Assembly (NCBI GenBank): GCA_016124635.1
Contig: WGNJ01000004.1
Location: 1-64,000, forward strand
Direction of reading: 5' to 3'
Source of the DNA: Alphaproteobacteria bacterium
GTDB lineage: Bacteria > Pseudomonadota > Alphaproteobacteria > Micropepsales > Micropepsaceae
DNA length: 64,000 bases
The notes beneath the pieces were generated by a model. That model saw only the letters and a program-made list of their open reading frames with translations, did no database searches and was not told where the DNA came from. Numbering within the stretch: the first letter of the stretch is position 1; every line of letters starts with the position of its first letter. A program made the position numbers and the translations under genes. Below, in pieces: positions 8,024-16,180 of this stretch.

Positions 8024-9156
8024 TACCCGAGCAGCGTCGCGTAACGGTCGCGGTGATACGACTGATTGCCGAACGTCGCCTCCTGCACGCGCGCGCGCTT
8101 CAGATAGAGGCCCGCGTCGTGCGCGTCGGTCATGCCGATGCCGCCGTGCATCTGCACCATCTCGTTCGACATGAGATGTACGGCATCGCCCGCCTTCGCC
8201 TTCGCAAGCGACGCGAGCTGCGCGACGTCGTCCGCGCCGCGGTCGATCGCCTGCAACGCTGCCTCGACGCAGGATCGCGCCAGCTCGAGATCGGTGAACA
8301 TGCGCGCCGCACGGTGCTGTAGCGCCTGAAACGTCCCGATCGGCTGCCCGAATTGCACGCGCGTTTTCAGATAGTCGAGCGTCGTCTCGAACGACTGCAC
8401 CGCTTGTCCGAGCATCTCGGCCGCAAGCCCAGCGCGCGCCCGGTCGAGCGTCGCCTCCAGAATGGCGAACCCGCCGCCCACGGGTCCGAGCACCGCGTCT
8501 CCGCCCACTTCGACATTGGCGAACGTCAGATTGGCGACGCCGCGGTTGTCGATGCTCTTCACCGTCTGGCGCGACAGACCGTTCGCCTTGGTGTCGACCA
8601 AGAACAGCGTAATGCCGTCCTTGTCACCCGGCGTCCCAGACGTGCGCGCGGCAACGATGAAGAAGTCGGCGGCACCGCCGTCGAGCACAAAGCTCTTCTT
8701 GCCGTTCAGTACATAACCTGCACCGCGCTTCTCAGCCTTAAGCGCGATCTTCTCCGGTGCGTGATGCACGCCCTCGTCGACGGCGAGCGTTCCGATCGCC
8801 TTGCCCTCGGCGATCTTCGGCAACCAGGTTTTCTTCTGCTCCGCCGTGCCGCCGAGAAGAAGCGCCGTCGTCGCCGTCAGCGCCGTCGAGATCAGCGGAG
8901 ACGCCGTCAGCGTCCGCCCCGTCTCTTCGAGCACGAGACCGAGCGTCAAATAGCCGAGCCCCGTCCCGCCGAATTCTTCGGGAATCAAAATCCCCGACCA
9001 ACCCATCTCTGCCATCTCGGCCCAGACCTTGCGATCGAAGCCCTCGTTGCTGCCGCCATCGCGCAGCTTACGGAAGGCCGTGACCGGGGACCTCTCCTGC
9101 ACCCACGACTTGGCGCCGTCGCGGATCATCGATTGTTCTTCGTTCAAAACAGCCAT
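8020..9156 (-). CDS. acyl-CoA dehydrogenase, small-subunit type (pimeloyl-CoA dehydrogenase PimD-like)
   Basis: A 378-aa flavin-dependent acyl-CoA dehydrogenase. It has the N-terminal helical domain (GWSGILIPEEFGGTGLGYLTL), the central beta domain (GNKKSF-like GKKSFVLDG) and the C-terminal helical domain (RVQFGQPIGTFQALQHRAARM). Near the C-terminus, where many members have a YEG-type catalytic glutamate, it reads VQEATFGNQSYHRDR. It begins 12 bp after the preceding dehydrogenase gene, so the two are probably co-translated and may form a heteromeric alpha2-beta2 enzyme as known for pimeloyl- and sterol-side-chain acyl-CoA dehydrogenases. The exact substrate is not readable. Confidence 0.9.
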   Translation of the reverse strand: MAVLNEEQSMIRDGAKSWVQERSPVTAFRKLRDGGSNEGFDRKVWAEMAEMGWSGILIPEEFGGTGLGYLTLGLVLEETGRTLTASPLISTALTATTALLLGGTAEQKKTWLPKIAEGKAIGTLAVDEGVHHAPEKIALKAEKRGAGYVLNGKKSFVLDGGAADFFIVAARTSGTPGDKDGITLFLVDTKANGLSRQTVKSIDNRGVANLTFANVEVGGDAVLGPVGGGFAILEATLDRARAGLAAEMLGQAVQSFETTLDYLKTRVQFGQPIGTFQALQHRAARMFTDLELARSCVEAALQAIDRGADDVAQLASLAKAKAGDAVHLMSNEMVQMHGGIGMTDAHDAGLYLKRARVQEATFGNQSYHRDRYATLLGY

Positions 9157-9168
9157 GGTCGCGCGCCT

Positions 9169-10377
9169 TTACTGGTGGTCCAACAAGCCAAGGATGCGCT
9201 TGGCGATGATGTTGTTTTGGATCTCGGCGCTGCCGCCGTAGATCGTCGTCGCCTTGCCGCCGAGCCAGGCACGCACCGTGTTGATTTCGTCTTTGGTGAA
9301 GCCCTCGCCTTCCCAGCCGAGGCCCTGGTGACCCATGATCTCGACCAAGAGCTCGGAGCGCTCCTGACCGATGCGCGAGCCCGCATTTTTCATGATCGAC
9401 GTCGTCGCGCTCGGACCTTGATTGCCCTTGGCCTCACCCATCGCTCGCTGGATCGTCAGCATGAACGCGCGCATGTCCATCATGTGGCTGGCGACCCGCG
9501 CACGCAGATCCGTGTCAGCGATCCGACCCTTGTCGTCGGTGCCGACATACTCTTTGGCGACCTGATCGAGCGAGCGCGACTCGCCGCCGCGCATCGGCCC
9601 GCCGGTGCCGCTGCCGAGCCCCTGACGCTCGAACTGCAGCAGGCGCTTACCGATGGTCCAGCCGCCGTTGAGCGGCCCCATCAAATTCTCCTTCGGCACC
9701 TTCACGTCGGTGAAGAAGGTCTCGCAGAACGGCGAATTGCCTGAGATCAATTTGATCGGTCGCACCTCGATGCCGGGCGACTTCATGTCGATCAGAAGGA
9801 AGCTGATGCCTTCGTGCTTTTTCGTGTTGTCGGTGCGCACGAGGCAGAAGCACCAATCGGCGTATTGCGCGCCCGACGTCCAGATCTTCTGTCCGTTGAC
9901 GAGGTAGTGGTCGCCCTTGTCGACACATTGCGTGCGCAAGCTCGCGAGGTCCGAGCCCGCGCCGGGCTCCGAGTAGCCCTGACACCACCACACTTCGCCC
10001 GTGACAATACCGGGCACGTGACGGCTCTTCTGTTCCTCGTTGCCGTATTCGAGCAGCGTAGGGCCGAACATCATCACGCCCATGCCGCCGATCGGCGACC
10101 ACGCCCCGATCTTGTTCATCTCTTGGGCCAGCACCCGCGCTTGTTCGCGCGAAAGCCCGCCGCCGCCATATTGCTTGGGCCACGTCGGCGTTCCCCAGCC
10201 CTTCTCGCCCATCGCCTTCTTCCAGCGCAGGAAGTCGGGATCGGTCGGCCGCCCCGCGTCGGGCAGCATCATCGACGCGCGCCCCTTCAGAGACGGCGGA
10301 AAGGTCTTTTGCAACCAATCCCGCACCTCGGCGCGAAACACATCGAGATCGTCGGACATCGCCGCAGCAGCGGACAT
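9169..10377 (-). CDS. acyl-CoA dehydrogenase, large-subunit type (PimC-like)
   Basis: About 402 aa. Acyl-CoA dehydrogenase signatures include CQGYSEPGAGSDLASLRT, YLVNGQKIWTSGAQYADW, LMGPLNGGWTIGKRLLQFER and the C-terminal TTIYGGSAEIQNNIIAKRILGL. The last motif has glycine where short- and medium-chain enzymes have the catalytic glutamate (YEG), as in other large-subunit types that use a glutamate elsewhere or in the partner subunit. The ATG at 10377 has GGAGGA six bases upstream and is preferred to the longer frame from 10410. It is followed at once by the small-subunit gene. It oxidises an acyl-CoA to the enoyl-CoA in a beta-oxidation-like path. Confidence 0.9.
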   Translation of the reverse strand: MSAAAAMSDDLDVFRAEVRDWLQKTFPPSLKGRASMMLPDAGRPTDPDFLRWKKAMGEKGWGTPTWPKQYGGGGLSREQARVLAQEMNKIGAWSPIGGMGVMMFGPTLLEYGNEEQKSRHVPGIVTGEVWWCQGYSEPGAGSDLASLRTQCVDKGDHYLVNGQKIWTSGAQYADWCFCLVRTDNTKKHEGISFLLIDMKSPGIEVRPIKLISGNSPFCETFFTDVKVPKENLMGPLNGGWTIGKRLLQFERQGLGSGTGGPMRGGESRSLDQVAKEYVGTDDKGRIADTDLRARVASHMMDMRAFMLTIQRAMGEAKGNQGPSATTSIMKNAGSRIGQERSELLVEIMGHQGLGWEGEGFTKDEINTVRAWLGGKATTIYGGSAEIQNNIIAKRILGLLDHQ

Positions 10378-10442
10378 CGGCTTCCTCCACCATTTGCGAG
10401 CCCGCATCAAACGGTGCGCAGGCTCTTTCTTCTGTAAATAAT

Positions 10443-11711
10443 CTAGATCCTCTTCGGGATCACCACTTGCATCGTCTCATAACCTTTGACGAAGGTCGAA
10501 TAGGTTCGTTTTGGCTCCGACACGACTTCGATCACTGGGAAGCGCTTCAGAATCTCTTCCCAGATGATCTGCAATTGCAACTCGGCCAAGCGGTTGCCGA
10601 CGCAACGGTGAATGCCGAAGCCGAACGAAACGTGATGCCGCGGATTCTTGCGATCGATGATGTAGTCGTTCGGCCGATCGATGACCTCTTCGTCCCGATT
10701 GCCTGAGACGTACCACATCACGACCTTGTCGCCTTTTTTGATCTTCTTGCCCTTGAAATCGATGTCTTCCTTCGCCGTGCGGCGCATATGCGCGAGCGGC
10801 GTCTGCCAGCGAATGGTTTCCGACACCATGCTCGGGATCAGCGAGTGATCGTCGCGCAACCTTTGGTACTGGTCGGGATTCTGATTGAGCGCCAAAACGC
10901 TGCCCGTGATCGTGTTGCGCGTCGTGTCGTTGCCGCCGACGGTCAGCAGGACCACGTTACCGAAGTACTCGCGCTCGTCCATGTTCCGTGTCGCCGGATT
11001 GTGCGCCAGCATCGAAATGAGATCGCCCTTCGACTCGGTCGAGTTCACGCGTTCGTTCCACAGCCGCACGAAATAAGCCTGGAACTCTTGCAGCTCCGCG
11101 AGCTTCTGTTCCCACGTTTCGACAACGCCGTGACCAGGATTGGCCGTCGTCACATCGGACCAGCGCGTCAACTTCCGCCGCTCCTCGAACGGAAAGTCGA
11201 ACAACGTCGCCAGTGTCATCGTCGTCAATTCGATCGACACTTTGTCGACCCAGTCGAACTCCTTGCCGACCGGCAACTCATCCAAGATCTTGCCCGCGCG
11301 CTCGCGGATGATGGGCCCTAAGATTTCCAGATTGTGCGGCGACACGACCGGCGACACGACCTTGCGCTGAATGTCGTGCTTTGGCGGGTCCATTGCGATG
11401 AACATCGGCAGCGGGTCGAAATTGGCCGAGCCGCCGCCGATCGTGATGCCACCGAACGTATACTCGGAGGAGAACACTTGATGGTTCGTGTCGACCGCCA
11501 TGATGTCGTTGAATTTGGTGATCGACCAATACGGCCCGAAGGCGCTCTCGGCGCAAAGGTGCACCGGATCTTCTTTCCTAAGCCGCTCGAAATACGGCCA
11601 CATGGAATCCGTCTGGAAAAGGATCGGCTGTGCCACGTTGATCTGATCCAGCGGCAGCGAATACGCATGCTCGCGCGCCTTCTTTTCTTCCACGTTGATC
11701 TTGATGTTCAT
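10443..11711 (-). CDS. cytochrome P450, CYP153-like (terminal alkane/fatty-acid hydroxylase type)
   Basis: A 422-aa soluble class I P450. It shows the I-helix VGGNDTTRNT (259-264), the ExxR pair E298/R301 in SETIRW, and the haem loop FGFGIHRCVGNRLAE with ligand C370. The GGNDTTRN helix, the C-terminal AELQLQIIWEEILKRF and the TFVKGYETM ending are the pattern I associate with CYP153, the bacterial medium-chain alkane terminal hydroxylases. These need a ferredoxin and ferredoxin reductase, which are not encoded nearby. It follows tetR by 18 bp and precedes the dehydrogenase pair by 65 bp, so oxidation of an alkane-like substrate followed by beta-oxidation is plausible. Confidence 0.85.
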   Translation of the reverse strand: MNIKINVEEKKAREHAYSLPLDQINVAQPILFQTDSMWPYFERLRKEDPVHLCAESAFGPYWSITKFNDIMAVDTNHQVFSSEYTFGGITIGGGSANFDPLPMFIAMDPPKHDIQRKVVSPVVSPHNLEILGPIIRERAGKILDELPVGKEFDWVDKVSIELTTMTLATLFDFPFEERRKLTRWSDVTTANPGHGVVETWEQKLAELQEFQAYFVRLWNERVNSTESKGDLISMLAHNPATRNMDEREYFGNVVLLTVGGNDTTRNTITGSVLALNQNPDQYQRLRDDHSLIPSMVSETIRWQTPLAHMRRTAKEDIDFKGKKIKKGDKVVMWYVSGNRDEEVIDRPNDYIIDRKNPRHHVSFGFGIHRCVGNRLAELQLQIIWEEILKRFPVIEVVSEPKRTYSTFVKGYETMQVVIPKRI

Positions 11712-11729
11712 GGGATCGCTCTCGCAGAA

Positions 11730-12317
11730 TTAGCTTGCCACCAGTGACTGCAAAACGGTTGCCGCCCGTTCGATGAAGACGTCGCGCTCTTCGCCTTTGA
11801 GCGCCTCGTCGCGGATCAAGCGTTCGACCAAGAGGCCGATGATGACGGACGCCATCACACGCGCGCGGGCGGCCGCATGCGGCCCGCCGATCCACTCGCG
11901 GATCGGTCCCATGAAGCGCTTCTGCACGGCGACATTCAGCATCGGCGCCGTCGTCGGGTTCGTCGCAGCCTGGAGCAAGAACGCGAAGGCGTGCGTGCGC
12001 TCGAGATTCTGGTGCGCGTGCCCCGCCATCAGCTTCGCGAGTTCATACCCGAAGGTTTTTCGGTCCCAGTGCGCGACGGAAGGAAACATCGAATCCTTCA
12101 GCGCGGCCTGGAACAGGCCTTCCTTGCCGCCGAAGTAGCGGTTGATCAACGCAGCGTCGACGCCCGCTTCGGACGCGATGTCGCGCAAATAAGCGCCATC
12201 GAAGCCGCACTTTGCGAACTGATGTTTGGCGGCCGCAAGGATCGCCGCGCGCGTGGCCTCGGCGTCCCGCTTGCGTGGCGCCGATCGTTCCGACGCGAGA
12301 GTTCCCGTGTAAGTCAT
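11730..12317 (-). CDS. TetR family transcription regulator
   Basis: 195 aa. The N-terminal TetR DNA-binding domain (about residues 18-64) includes TRAAILAAAKHQFAKCGFDG and the helix-turn-helix DIASEAGVDAALINRYFGGKEGLF. The rest is a ligand-binding helical domain. It is the first gene of the minus-strand set with the P450 and both acyl-CoA dehydrogenases, and it diverges from the alcohol dehydrogenase gene. Its start codon lies inside a GTCATTT-CT-AAATGAC palindrome, and a second inverted repeat lies just upstream, so autorepression and control of both directions are likely. The ligand may be the hydrocarbon or acyl compound metabolised by the cluster. Confidence 0.9.
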   Translation of the reverse strand: MTYTGTLASERSAPRKRDAEATRAAILAAAKHQFAKCGFDGAYLRDIASEAGVDAALINRYFGGKEGLFQAALKDSMFPSVAHWDRKTFGYELAKLMAGHAHQNLERTHAFAFLLQAATNPTTAPMLNVAVQKRFMGPIREWIGGPHAAARARVMASVIIGLLVERLIRDEALKGEERDVFIERAATVLQSLVAS

Positions 12318-12357
12318 TTCTAAATGACATCGTGCGCTGTTCCCGCGAACGATGTCA
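12313..12357. promoter_or_regulatory. candidate TetR operator with two overlapping inverted repeats
   Basis: GTCATTT-CT-AAATGAC (12313-12328) is a perfect 7-bp inverted repeat over the tetR start codon. TGACATCGT (12325-12333) and ACGATGTCA (12349-12357) form a perfect 9-bp inverted repeat with a 15-bp spacer. Both lie in the tetR/adh divergent promoter and share TGAC half-sites. Confidence 0.55.
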
Positions 12358-12432
12358 ACGGAAAATGACTACGCCGGGCAGTTGCACCGCCAGCCCAGGC
12401 GTGACGATCATGGCGAGAACGGAGAACTCGAC

Positions 12433-13536
12433 ATGAAGATTCAAGCCGCAGTCACGACCGCGCCCGGAAAGCCTTTCGAAATCCAAGACCTGGATCTCGA
12501 GGATCCCCGCGACGACGAGATTCTTGTGCGCATCGCCGCCGTCGGCGTCTGTCACACCGATCTCGTTTTCAAGGATGCCGGCATCATTCCGGCGCCGGCC
12601 GTTCTCGGCCACGAAGGCTCGGGCGTTGTCGAGCGCGTGGGCGCCAAAGTCCGCAAGGTCGCGCCCGGCGACCGCGTGACGCTTTCGTTTCGTTCGTGCG
12701 GCGCCTGTCCGCGCTGCCGCTCACACGATCCCGCCTACTGCCACACCATGCCTCAGCTCAACTACATCGGTATGCGAGCCGATGGTTCGAAGGCTCTGGC
12801 ACAAGGTGGCCAGCAGGTCGGCAGCAACTTCTTCGGACAGTCGTCCTTCGCCACGCATGCGCTCACCTATGAGCGCAACGTCGTGAAGGTACCCGACGGG
12901 CTACCGATGGAGTTGATGGCGCCGCTCGGCTGCGGCATCCAAACCGGCGCCGGCAGTATCATGCGCTCCCTTGCTTGCCCCGCCGGTTCATCGCTTCTGA
13001 TCACCGGTGGCGGTGCCGTGGGCCTGAGTGCGGTGATGGGCGCGAAGATCCAACGCTGCGGCACGATCATCGTCGTCGAGCCTCACCCCGGGCGCCGCGA
13101 GCTCGCGCGAGAATTCGGCGCAACTCACGTAATCGATCCGAAGGCCTCGCCCGACCTCGCCGCTGCCGTTCGCGCAATCTTGCCGATCGGCGTCGACTTC
13201 GCATTCGACACCACCGGCCTTCCGGAAATCCAGCAGGCGGTGATGAAATCGCTGGCGCCAAAAGGCGTCTTCGGCATCGTCGGCATAACACCGCCAGGCA
13301 CCCCGCTCCCCGGCGACGTCAATCAGGCGATGACGTTCGGCCACGCCGTCAAGGGCATCATCGAAGGCGATAGCGACCCCGACGAGTTCTTGCCCAAGCT
13401 CATGGAGCACTACCGGGCGGGCCGCCTTCCGATCGACCGCATGGTCAAAACCTTTCCCTTCGCGCAGATCAACGAGGCCATCGCCGCGCAGCACAACGGC
13501 GACTGCGTGAAAGTGGTGTTGGTGATGGATCGTTAG
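12433..13536 (+). CDS. zinc-dependent NAD(P) alcohol dehydrogenase (MDR superfamily)
   Basis: A 367-aa medium-chain alcohol dehydrogenase. The catalytic zinc ligands are C40 (GVCHTD) and H60/E61 (GHEGSGVV). The structural zinc site is C89, C92, C95 and C103. The Rossmann loop is GGGAVGLSAVMGAK. It resembles the aryl/terpene/long-chain alcohol dehydrogenase group. The ATG at 12433 has GGAG eight bases upstream; a frame opening at 12352 crosses the palindromic operator region and is unlikely to be used. It diverges from tetR. It probably oxidises the primary alcohol made by the P450 to the aldehyde, which is inference from location. Confidence 0.9.
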   Translation: MKIQAAVTTAPGKPFEIQDLDLEDPRDDEILVRIAAVGVCHTDLVFKDAGIIPAPAVLGHEGSGVVERVGAKVRKVAPGDRVTLSFRSCGACPRCRSHDPAYCHTMPQLNYIGMRADGSKALAQGGQQVGSNFFGQSSFATHALTYERNVVKVPDGLPMELMAPLGCGIQTGAGSIMRSLACPAGSSLLITGGGAVGLSAVMGAKIQRCGTIIVVEPHPGRRELAREFGATHVIDPKASPDLAAAVRAILPIGVDFAFDTTGLPEIQQAVMKSLAPKGVFGIVGITPPGTPLPGDVNQAMTFGHAVKGIIEGDSDPDEFLPKLMEHYRAGRLPIDRMVKTFPFAQINEAIAAQHNGDCVKVVLVMDR

Positions 13537-13608
13537 GCAGGTTCAAATCAAGGCTAAGGCGAACGAAAAGTGTCTATTTCACGCGATGACGGCGACCAGG
13601 AGGAAAAG

Positions 13609-13902
13609 ATGATCTGGATCGGGCTGGCAACGCTCGTTCTTGCCGGCGAACACCCTGCGCGCAATGACGGTTTCGCCGGTGGATTCGCGGGCTTCGCCGT
13701 CGCGGCCAATCGAATTGCAACCGCTGTAGCGAACCTCGTCAACGAGTTCGGTGAGCACGGATATCTGGTGGTCGGTCTAGAGGGAATGTTGCCGGTCAGT
13801 ATGCTCGACCGTGAGATGACGGAACACGAAGCGGCTTTGGTGGAGGCCACCAAATCTTACCCGGTCCAATTCAAGAACGTACACCTTCATCCGAGTAGCT
13901 GA
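13609..13902 (+). CDS. small protein of unknown function
   Basis: A 97-aa reading frame. I do not recognise it. It has a hydrophobic, glycine/alanine-rich first half (IGLATLVLAGEH, GGFAGFAVAANRIATAVANLV) and a more polar C-terminal half. The best evidence that it is real is AGGAGG five bases before the ATG at 13609. The same frame opens earlier at 13570, without a good ribosome site. It lies 72 bp after the alcohol dehydrogenase gene and could be co-transcribed with it. An opposing frame (13554-13853) looks like a shadow. Confidence 0.45.
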   Translation: MIWIGLATLVLAGEHPARNDGFAGGFAGFAVAANRIATAVANLVNEFGEHGYLVVGLEGMLPVSMLDREMTEHEAALVEATKSYPVQFKNVHLHPSS

Positions 13903-14027
13903 ACGATTTGGTCCGCCGTTCTTACCGACGTCATCAGCGCTACGACATTCGATCACGGCACCAGGGTCATTGCATGATGGCGTGCAGGCTATGGAACTCA
14001 ACTTGAACCCATCCAGCCCATTGCGCC

Positions 14028-14558
14028 TCAAGATTTCACGTCGCGAATGGGATGGGAGCCGCCCCATTCCGCGGCGACGCGTCGGATGTGCTCGAAGAAG
14101 CGCCCCTTGTTGCCGCTGATGTCGGAGATCTCGACCACTGAACCGGGATGAGCTTCCGTGTCGAAGTAGGCGAAGCGGCCTTGCTCGCCGCCGATCTGAC
14201 CTTCCTGCCCGACCTTGTATCCGAGTGCGAGCGCGCCGTCGTAAAGCTTCTGATAGTCCGTCGTCCAATACGACATGTGTTGCAGGCCTTCGCTGCCCGC
14301 ATCGAGAAATTCCTTGTACATCGAGGGCGCATCGTTGCGCTGCTGGATCAGCTCGATCTGCAGATCGCCCGAATTGGCGAGTGCGATACTCACTTCGGCG
14401 TTCGATTCCTGCCCGCGGTGACGGAAGTAGTCCATCTTGACGCGATCGATGTAGAACCACGGCCCGACGCCGAGCACTTTGACCCAATGCTCCATCGCGC
14501 CGCGAATATCGCGCACCACGTATCCATTCTGCCGTACCGCGCCGAAGATCCGGCTCAT
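14028..14558 (-). CDS. VOC (glyoxalase/bleomycin resistance) family protein
   Basis: 176 aa with a vicinal-oxygen-chelate fold: NGYVVRDIRGAMEHWVKVLGVGPWFY, then IALANSGDLQIELIQQRNDAPSMYKEFL and GLQHMSYWTTDYQKL, ending in FEHIRRVAAEWGG. The likely metal ligands are the E of QIELIQ, the H of LQHMSYW and the E of VVEISD. Members include methylmalonyl-CoA epimerase-like and dioxygenase-like proteins, and the reaction here is not identifiable. The ATG at 14558 has GGAG about seven bases upstream; the longer frame from 14606 lacks a ribosome site. Confidence 0.85.
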   Translation of the reverse strand: MSRIFGAVRQNGYVVRDIRGAMEHWVKVLGVGPWFYIDRVKMDYFRHRGQESNAEVSIALANSGDLQIELIQQRNDAPSMYKEFLDAGSEGLQHMSYWTTDYQKLYDGALALGYKVGQEGQIGGEQGRFAYFDTEAHPGSVVEISDISGNKGRFFEHIRRVAAEWGGSHPIRDVKS

Positions 14559-14737
14559 GAAACTTCTCCGCCAGTTGCGATGCCACAGGCATCCAGGCAA
14601 ACCCAAAGCTAAGACGCAGCCTCGTCGGCGCGCAACAACAACGGACGATCGACCCCGCCGCGGCCTCCAAGCGGCACGGGAGTTTGCTCGAAAGGCGAAA
14701 CAGTGCTTGGCTGAGCTTGAGCATCGAGGCGCATGTC

Positions 14738-15400
14738 ATGGTTTTCTGGATTGCAAGCGCAGTCGGATTGGCGATCGCCTATCTCATAGGTTCGACGCCC
14801 ACAGGTTATCTGGCGGGGAAGCTGCTAAGGGGCATCGATATCCGGGAGCATGGCTCCAAATCGACTGGGGCGACCAACGTGTTGCGGACCTTGGGGAGGT
14901 GGCCTGCGCTGGCGGTGCTGCTGACCGATCTGCTGAAAGGTGCAAGCGCGATCGTCTTTGTCCGCTGGTTCTATCTTTGGCTCAACACGTTTCCGTCCTT
15001 CGCGCCGCCGACGTCGCTCGATCTGCAAAGCTGGATGCCTTGGGCCGTCTGCCTGGCTGGGCTCGCGGTGTTGGTCGGGCATAGCCGGTCGATCTGGTTG
15101 AACTTTGCCGGCGGGAAATCCGCCGCCGCCGGACTGGGCGTGTTGTTGGCGATGTCCTGGCCGGTCGGGCTGGGCGCAGCGGCTGCCTTTGGCATTGCGC
15201 TGCTTGTATCTCGGATCGTTTCCCTGAGTTCGATACTGGGAGCGCTCGCTGCGGTCGCCCTCGTTTGCGGCCTCGAGCAGCCATTGCCCTATCGCTTGCT
15301 GGTGATCGCCGGCGGCATCTATGTGATCGTACGCCACCGTGCCAACATTCAGCGCCTATTGGCCGGCATCGAACCGCGTGTGGGCCAAAGCAGTCCCTAG
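14738..15400 (+). CDS. plsY: acyl-phosphate glycerol-3-phosphate acyltransferase PlsY
   Basis: A 220-aa inner-membrane enzyme that transfers an acyl group from acyl-phosphate to glycerol-3-phosphate, the first step of phospholipid synthesis. Motif 1 is visible as IGSTPTGYLAGKLL with the following HGSKSTGATNVLRTLG, motif 2 as GHSRSIWLNFAGGKSAAAGLG, and the C-terminal motif as VRHRANIQRLLAG. Several transmembrane helices are evident. GAGG precedes the ATG at 14738. The loop after the second helix (FYLWLNTFPSFAPPTSLDL) is a little longer than in the short homologues. It stands alone. Confidence 0.92.
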   Translation: MVFWIASAVGLAIAYLIGSTPTGYLAGKLLRGIDIREHGSKSTGATNVLRTLGRWPALAVLLTDLLKGASAIVFVRWFYLWLNTFPSFAPPTSLDLQSWMPWAVCLAGLAVLVGHSRSIWLNFAGGKSAAAGLGVLLAMSWPVGLGAAAAFGIALLVSRIVSLSSILGALAAVALVCGLEQPLPYRLLVIAGGIYVIVRHRANIQRLLAGIEPRVGQSSP

Positions 15401-15460
15401 TCGAAAACGGAATATGGACTCGGGTGCCGTCACCTTTTGGGCCCGTCGATTCACCGTCGG

Positions 15461-15856
15461 CTAAGGTGCGTAGCTTGAGCGCGCTTTAACGCCCCAATGC
15501 CCGTTCTCGCAGGTCACCACATAGATCGAATCGAATCCGCCGATGATGCTGCCGTCGGCGCGATAACGCGTGAAGCGCGTGTCGAAATGCACTTTGTCAG
15601 GACCGGAATGGATCACCCGCCGCCGCTCCCAAGCCGAATGGTCCCACTCCTTCAATGCGCCGCGCGAAAACATTTCCTGCTTGTGATAGCCGGGCTCGAT
15701 GATCGCCAGCGTGTTCGACGCCAGTCGAACGCTCGGGAAATTGAATGTCGCCTCGAACGCCTTGAGATCGCGGGCGTTGAACGCCGCCATGAAGTCGTCG
15801 AGACATTTGGTGGCGGCCGCGATTGCCGCGCCGTTCGCCTCGTTGGCACCGGTCAT
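15461..15856 (-). CDS. NTF2-like (SnoaL-like) domain protein
   Basis: A 131-aa protein with the cone-shaped NTF2-like fold signature: an N-terminal helix LDDFMAAFNARDLKAFEATFNFP, then beta strands ending HFDTRFTRYRADGSIIGGFDSIYVVTCENGHWGVKAR. No catalytic residues can be assigned. GGGGAGG lies seven bases before the ATG at 15856. It begins next to the stop of the small membrane protein gene (15860) and is probably co-transcribed with it. Confidence 0.8.
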   Translation of the reverse strand: MTGANEANGAAIAAATKCLDDFMAAFNARDLKAFEATFNFPSVRLASNTLAIIEPGYHKQEMFSRGALKEWDHSAWERRRVIHSGPDKVHFDTRFTRYRADGSIIGGFDSIYVVTCENGHWGVKARSSYAP

Positions 15857-15859
15857 CGA

Positions 15860-16180
15860 TCAACCTCCCCAAGGGCCAGGCGTGAATGACGGTGGAAGCT
15901 GCGGTGAGGACTCCGCGGGAGGCGCCACCGGCTGCGCCGGAGCTTGATAGAACGGCAGATCGAGACCGAACGGCTTGCCGCCGAATTGAGGCGCCGTAAC
16001 CGCTCCGGCAACCGCTGCAAATGCGATCAGCGCCAGCCAGAAGGCGAGCAGTTTGCCGAAGATATTCGCGAATCCGAGCGAACGCTCGGCAACGGCAAGA
16101 ATAAGGAAGGCACCGATCAAAAGCGCGGTCGCGGCGGCGGTCGCGTGGACGATGAGGTAGGTATCCATTGCGGCGTTCAT
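15860..16180 (-). CDS. small membrane protein of unknown function
   Basis: A 106-aa protein with two predicted transmembrane helices (about residues 5-28, YLIVHATAAATALLIGAFLILAV, and 38-60, LLAFWLALIAFAAVAGAVTA). It ends in a proline-rich tail (QAPAQPVAPPAESSPQLPPSFTPGPWGG). I do not recognise a family. The start at 16180 is chosen because it begins the first hydrophobic segment, although no strong ribosome site precedes it. It is first in a two-gene unit with the NTF2-like gene. An inverted repeat at 16256-16280 lies about 75 bp upstream. Confidence 0.65.
   Translation of the reverse strand: MNAAMDTYLIVHATAAATALLIGAFLILAVAERSLGFANIFGKLLAFWLALIAFAAVAGAVTAPQFGGKPFGLDLPFYQAPAQPVAPPAESSPQLPPSFTPGPWGG

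Noticed and set aside
8353..9744. 463-codon plus-strand frame across both acyl-CoA dehydrogenase genes
   Set aside because: Antisense shadow of two clear genes; low-complexity Arg/His composition.
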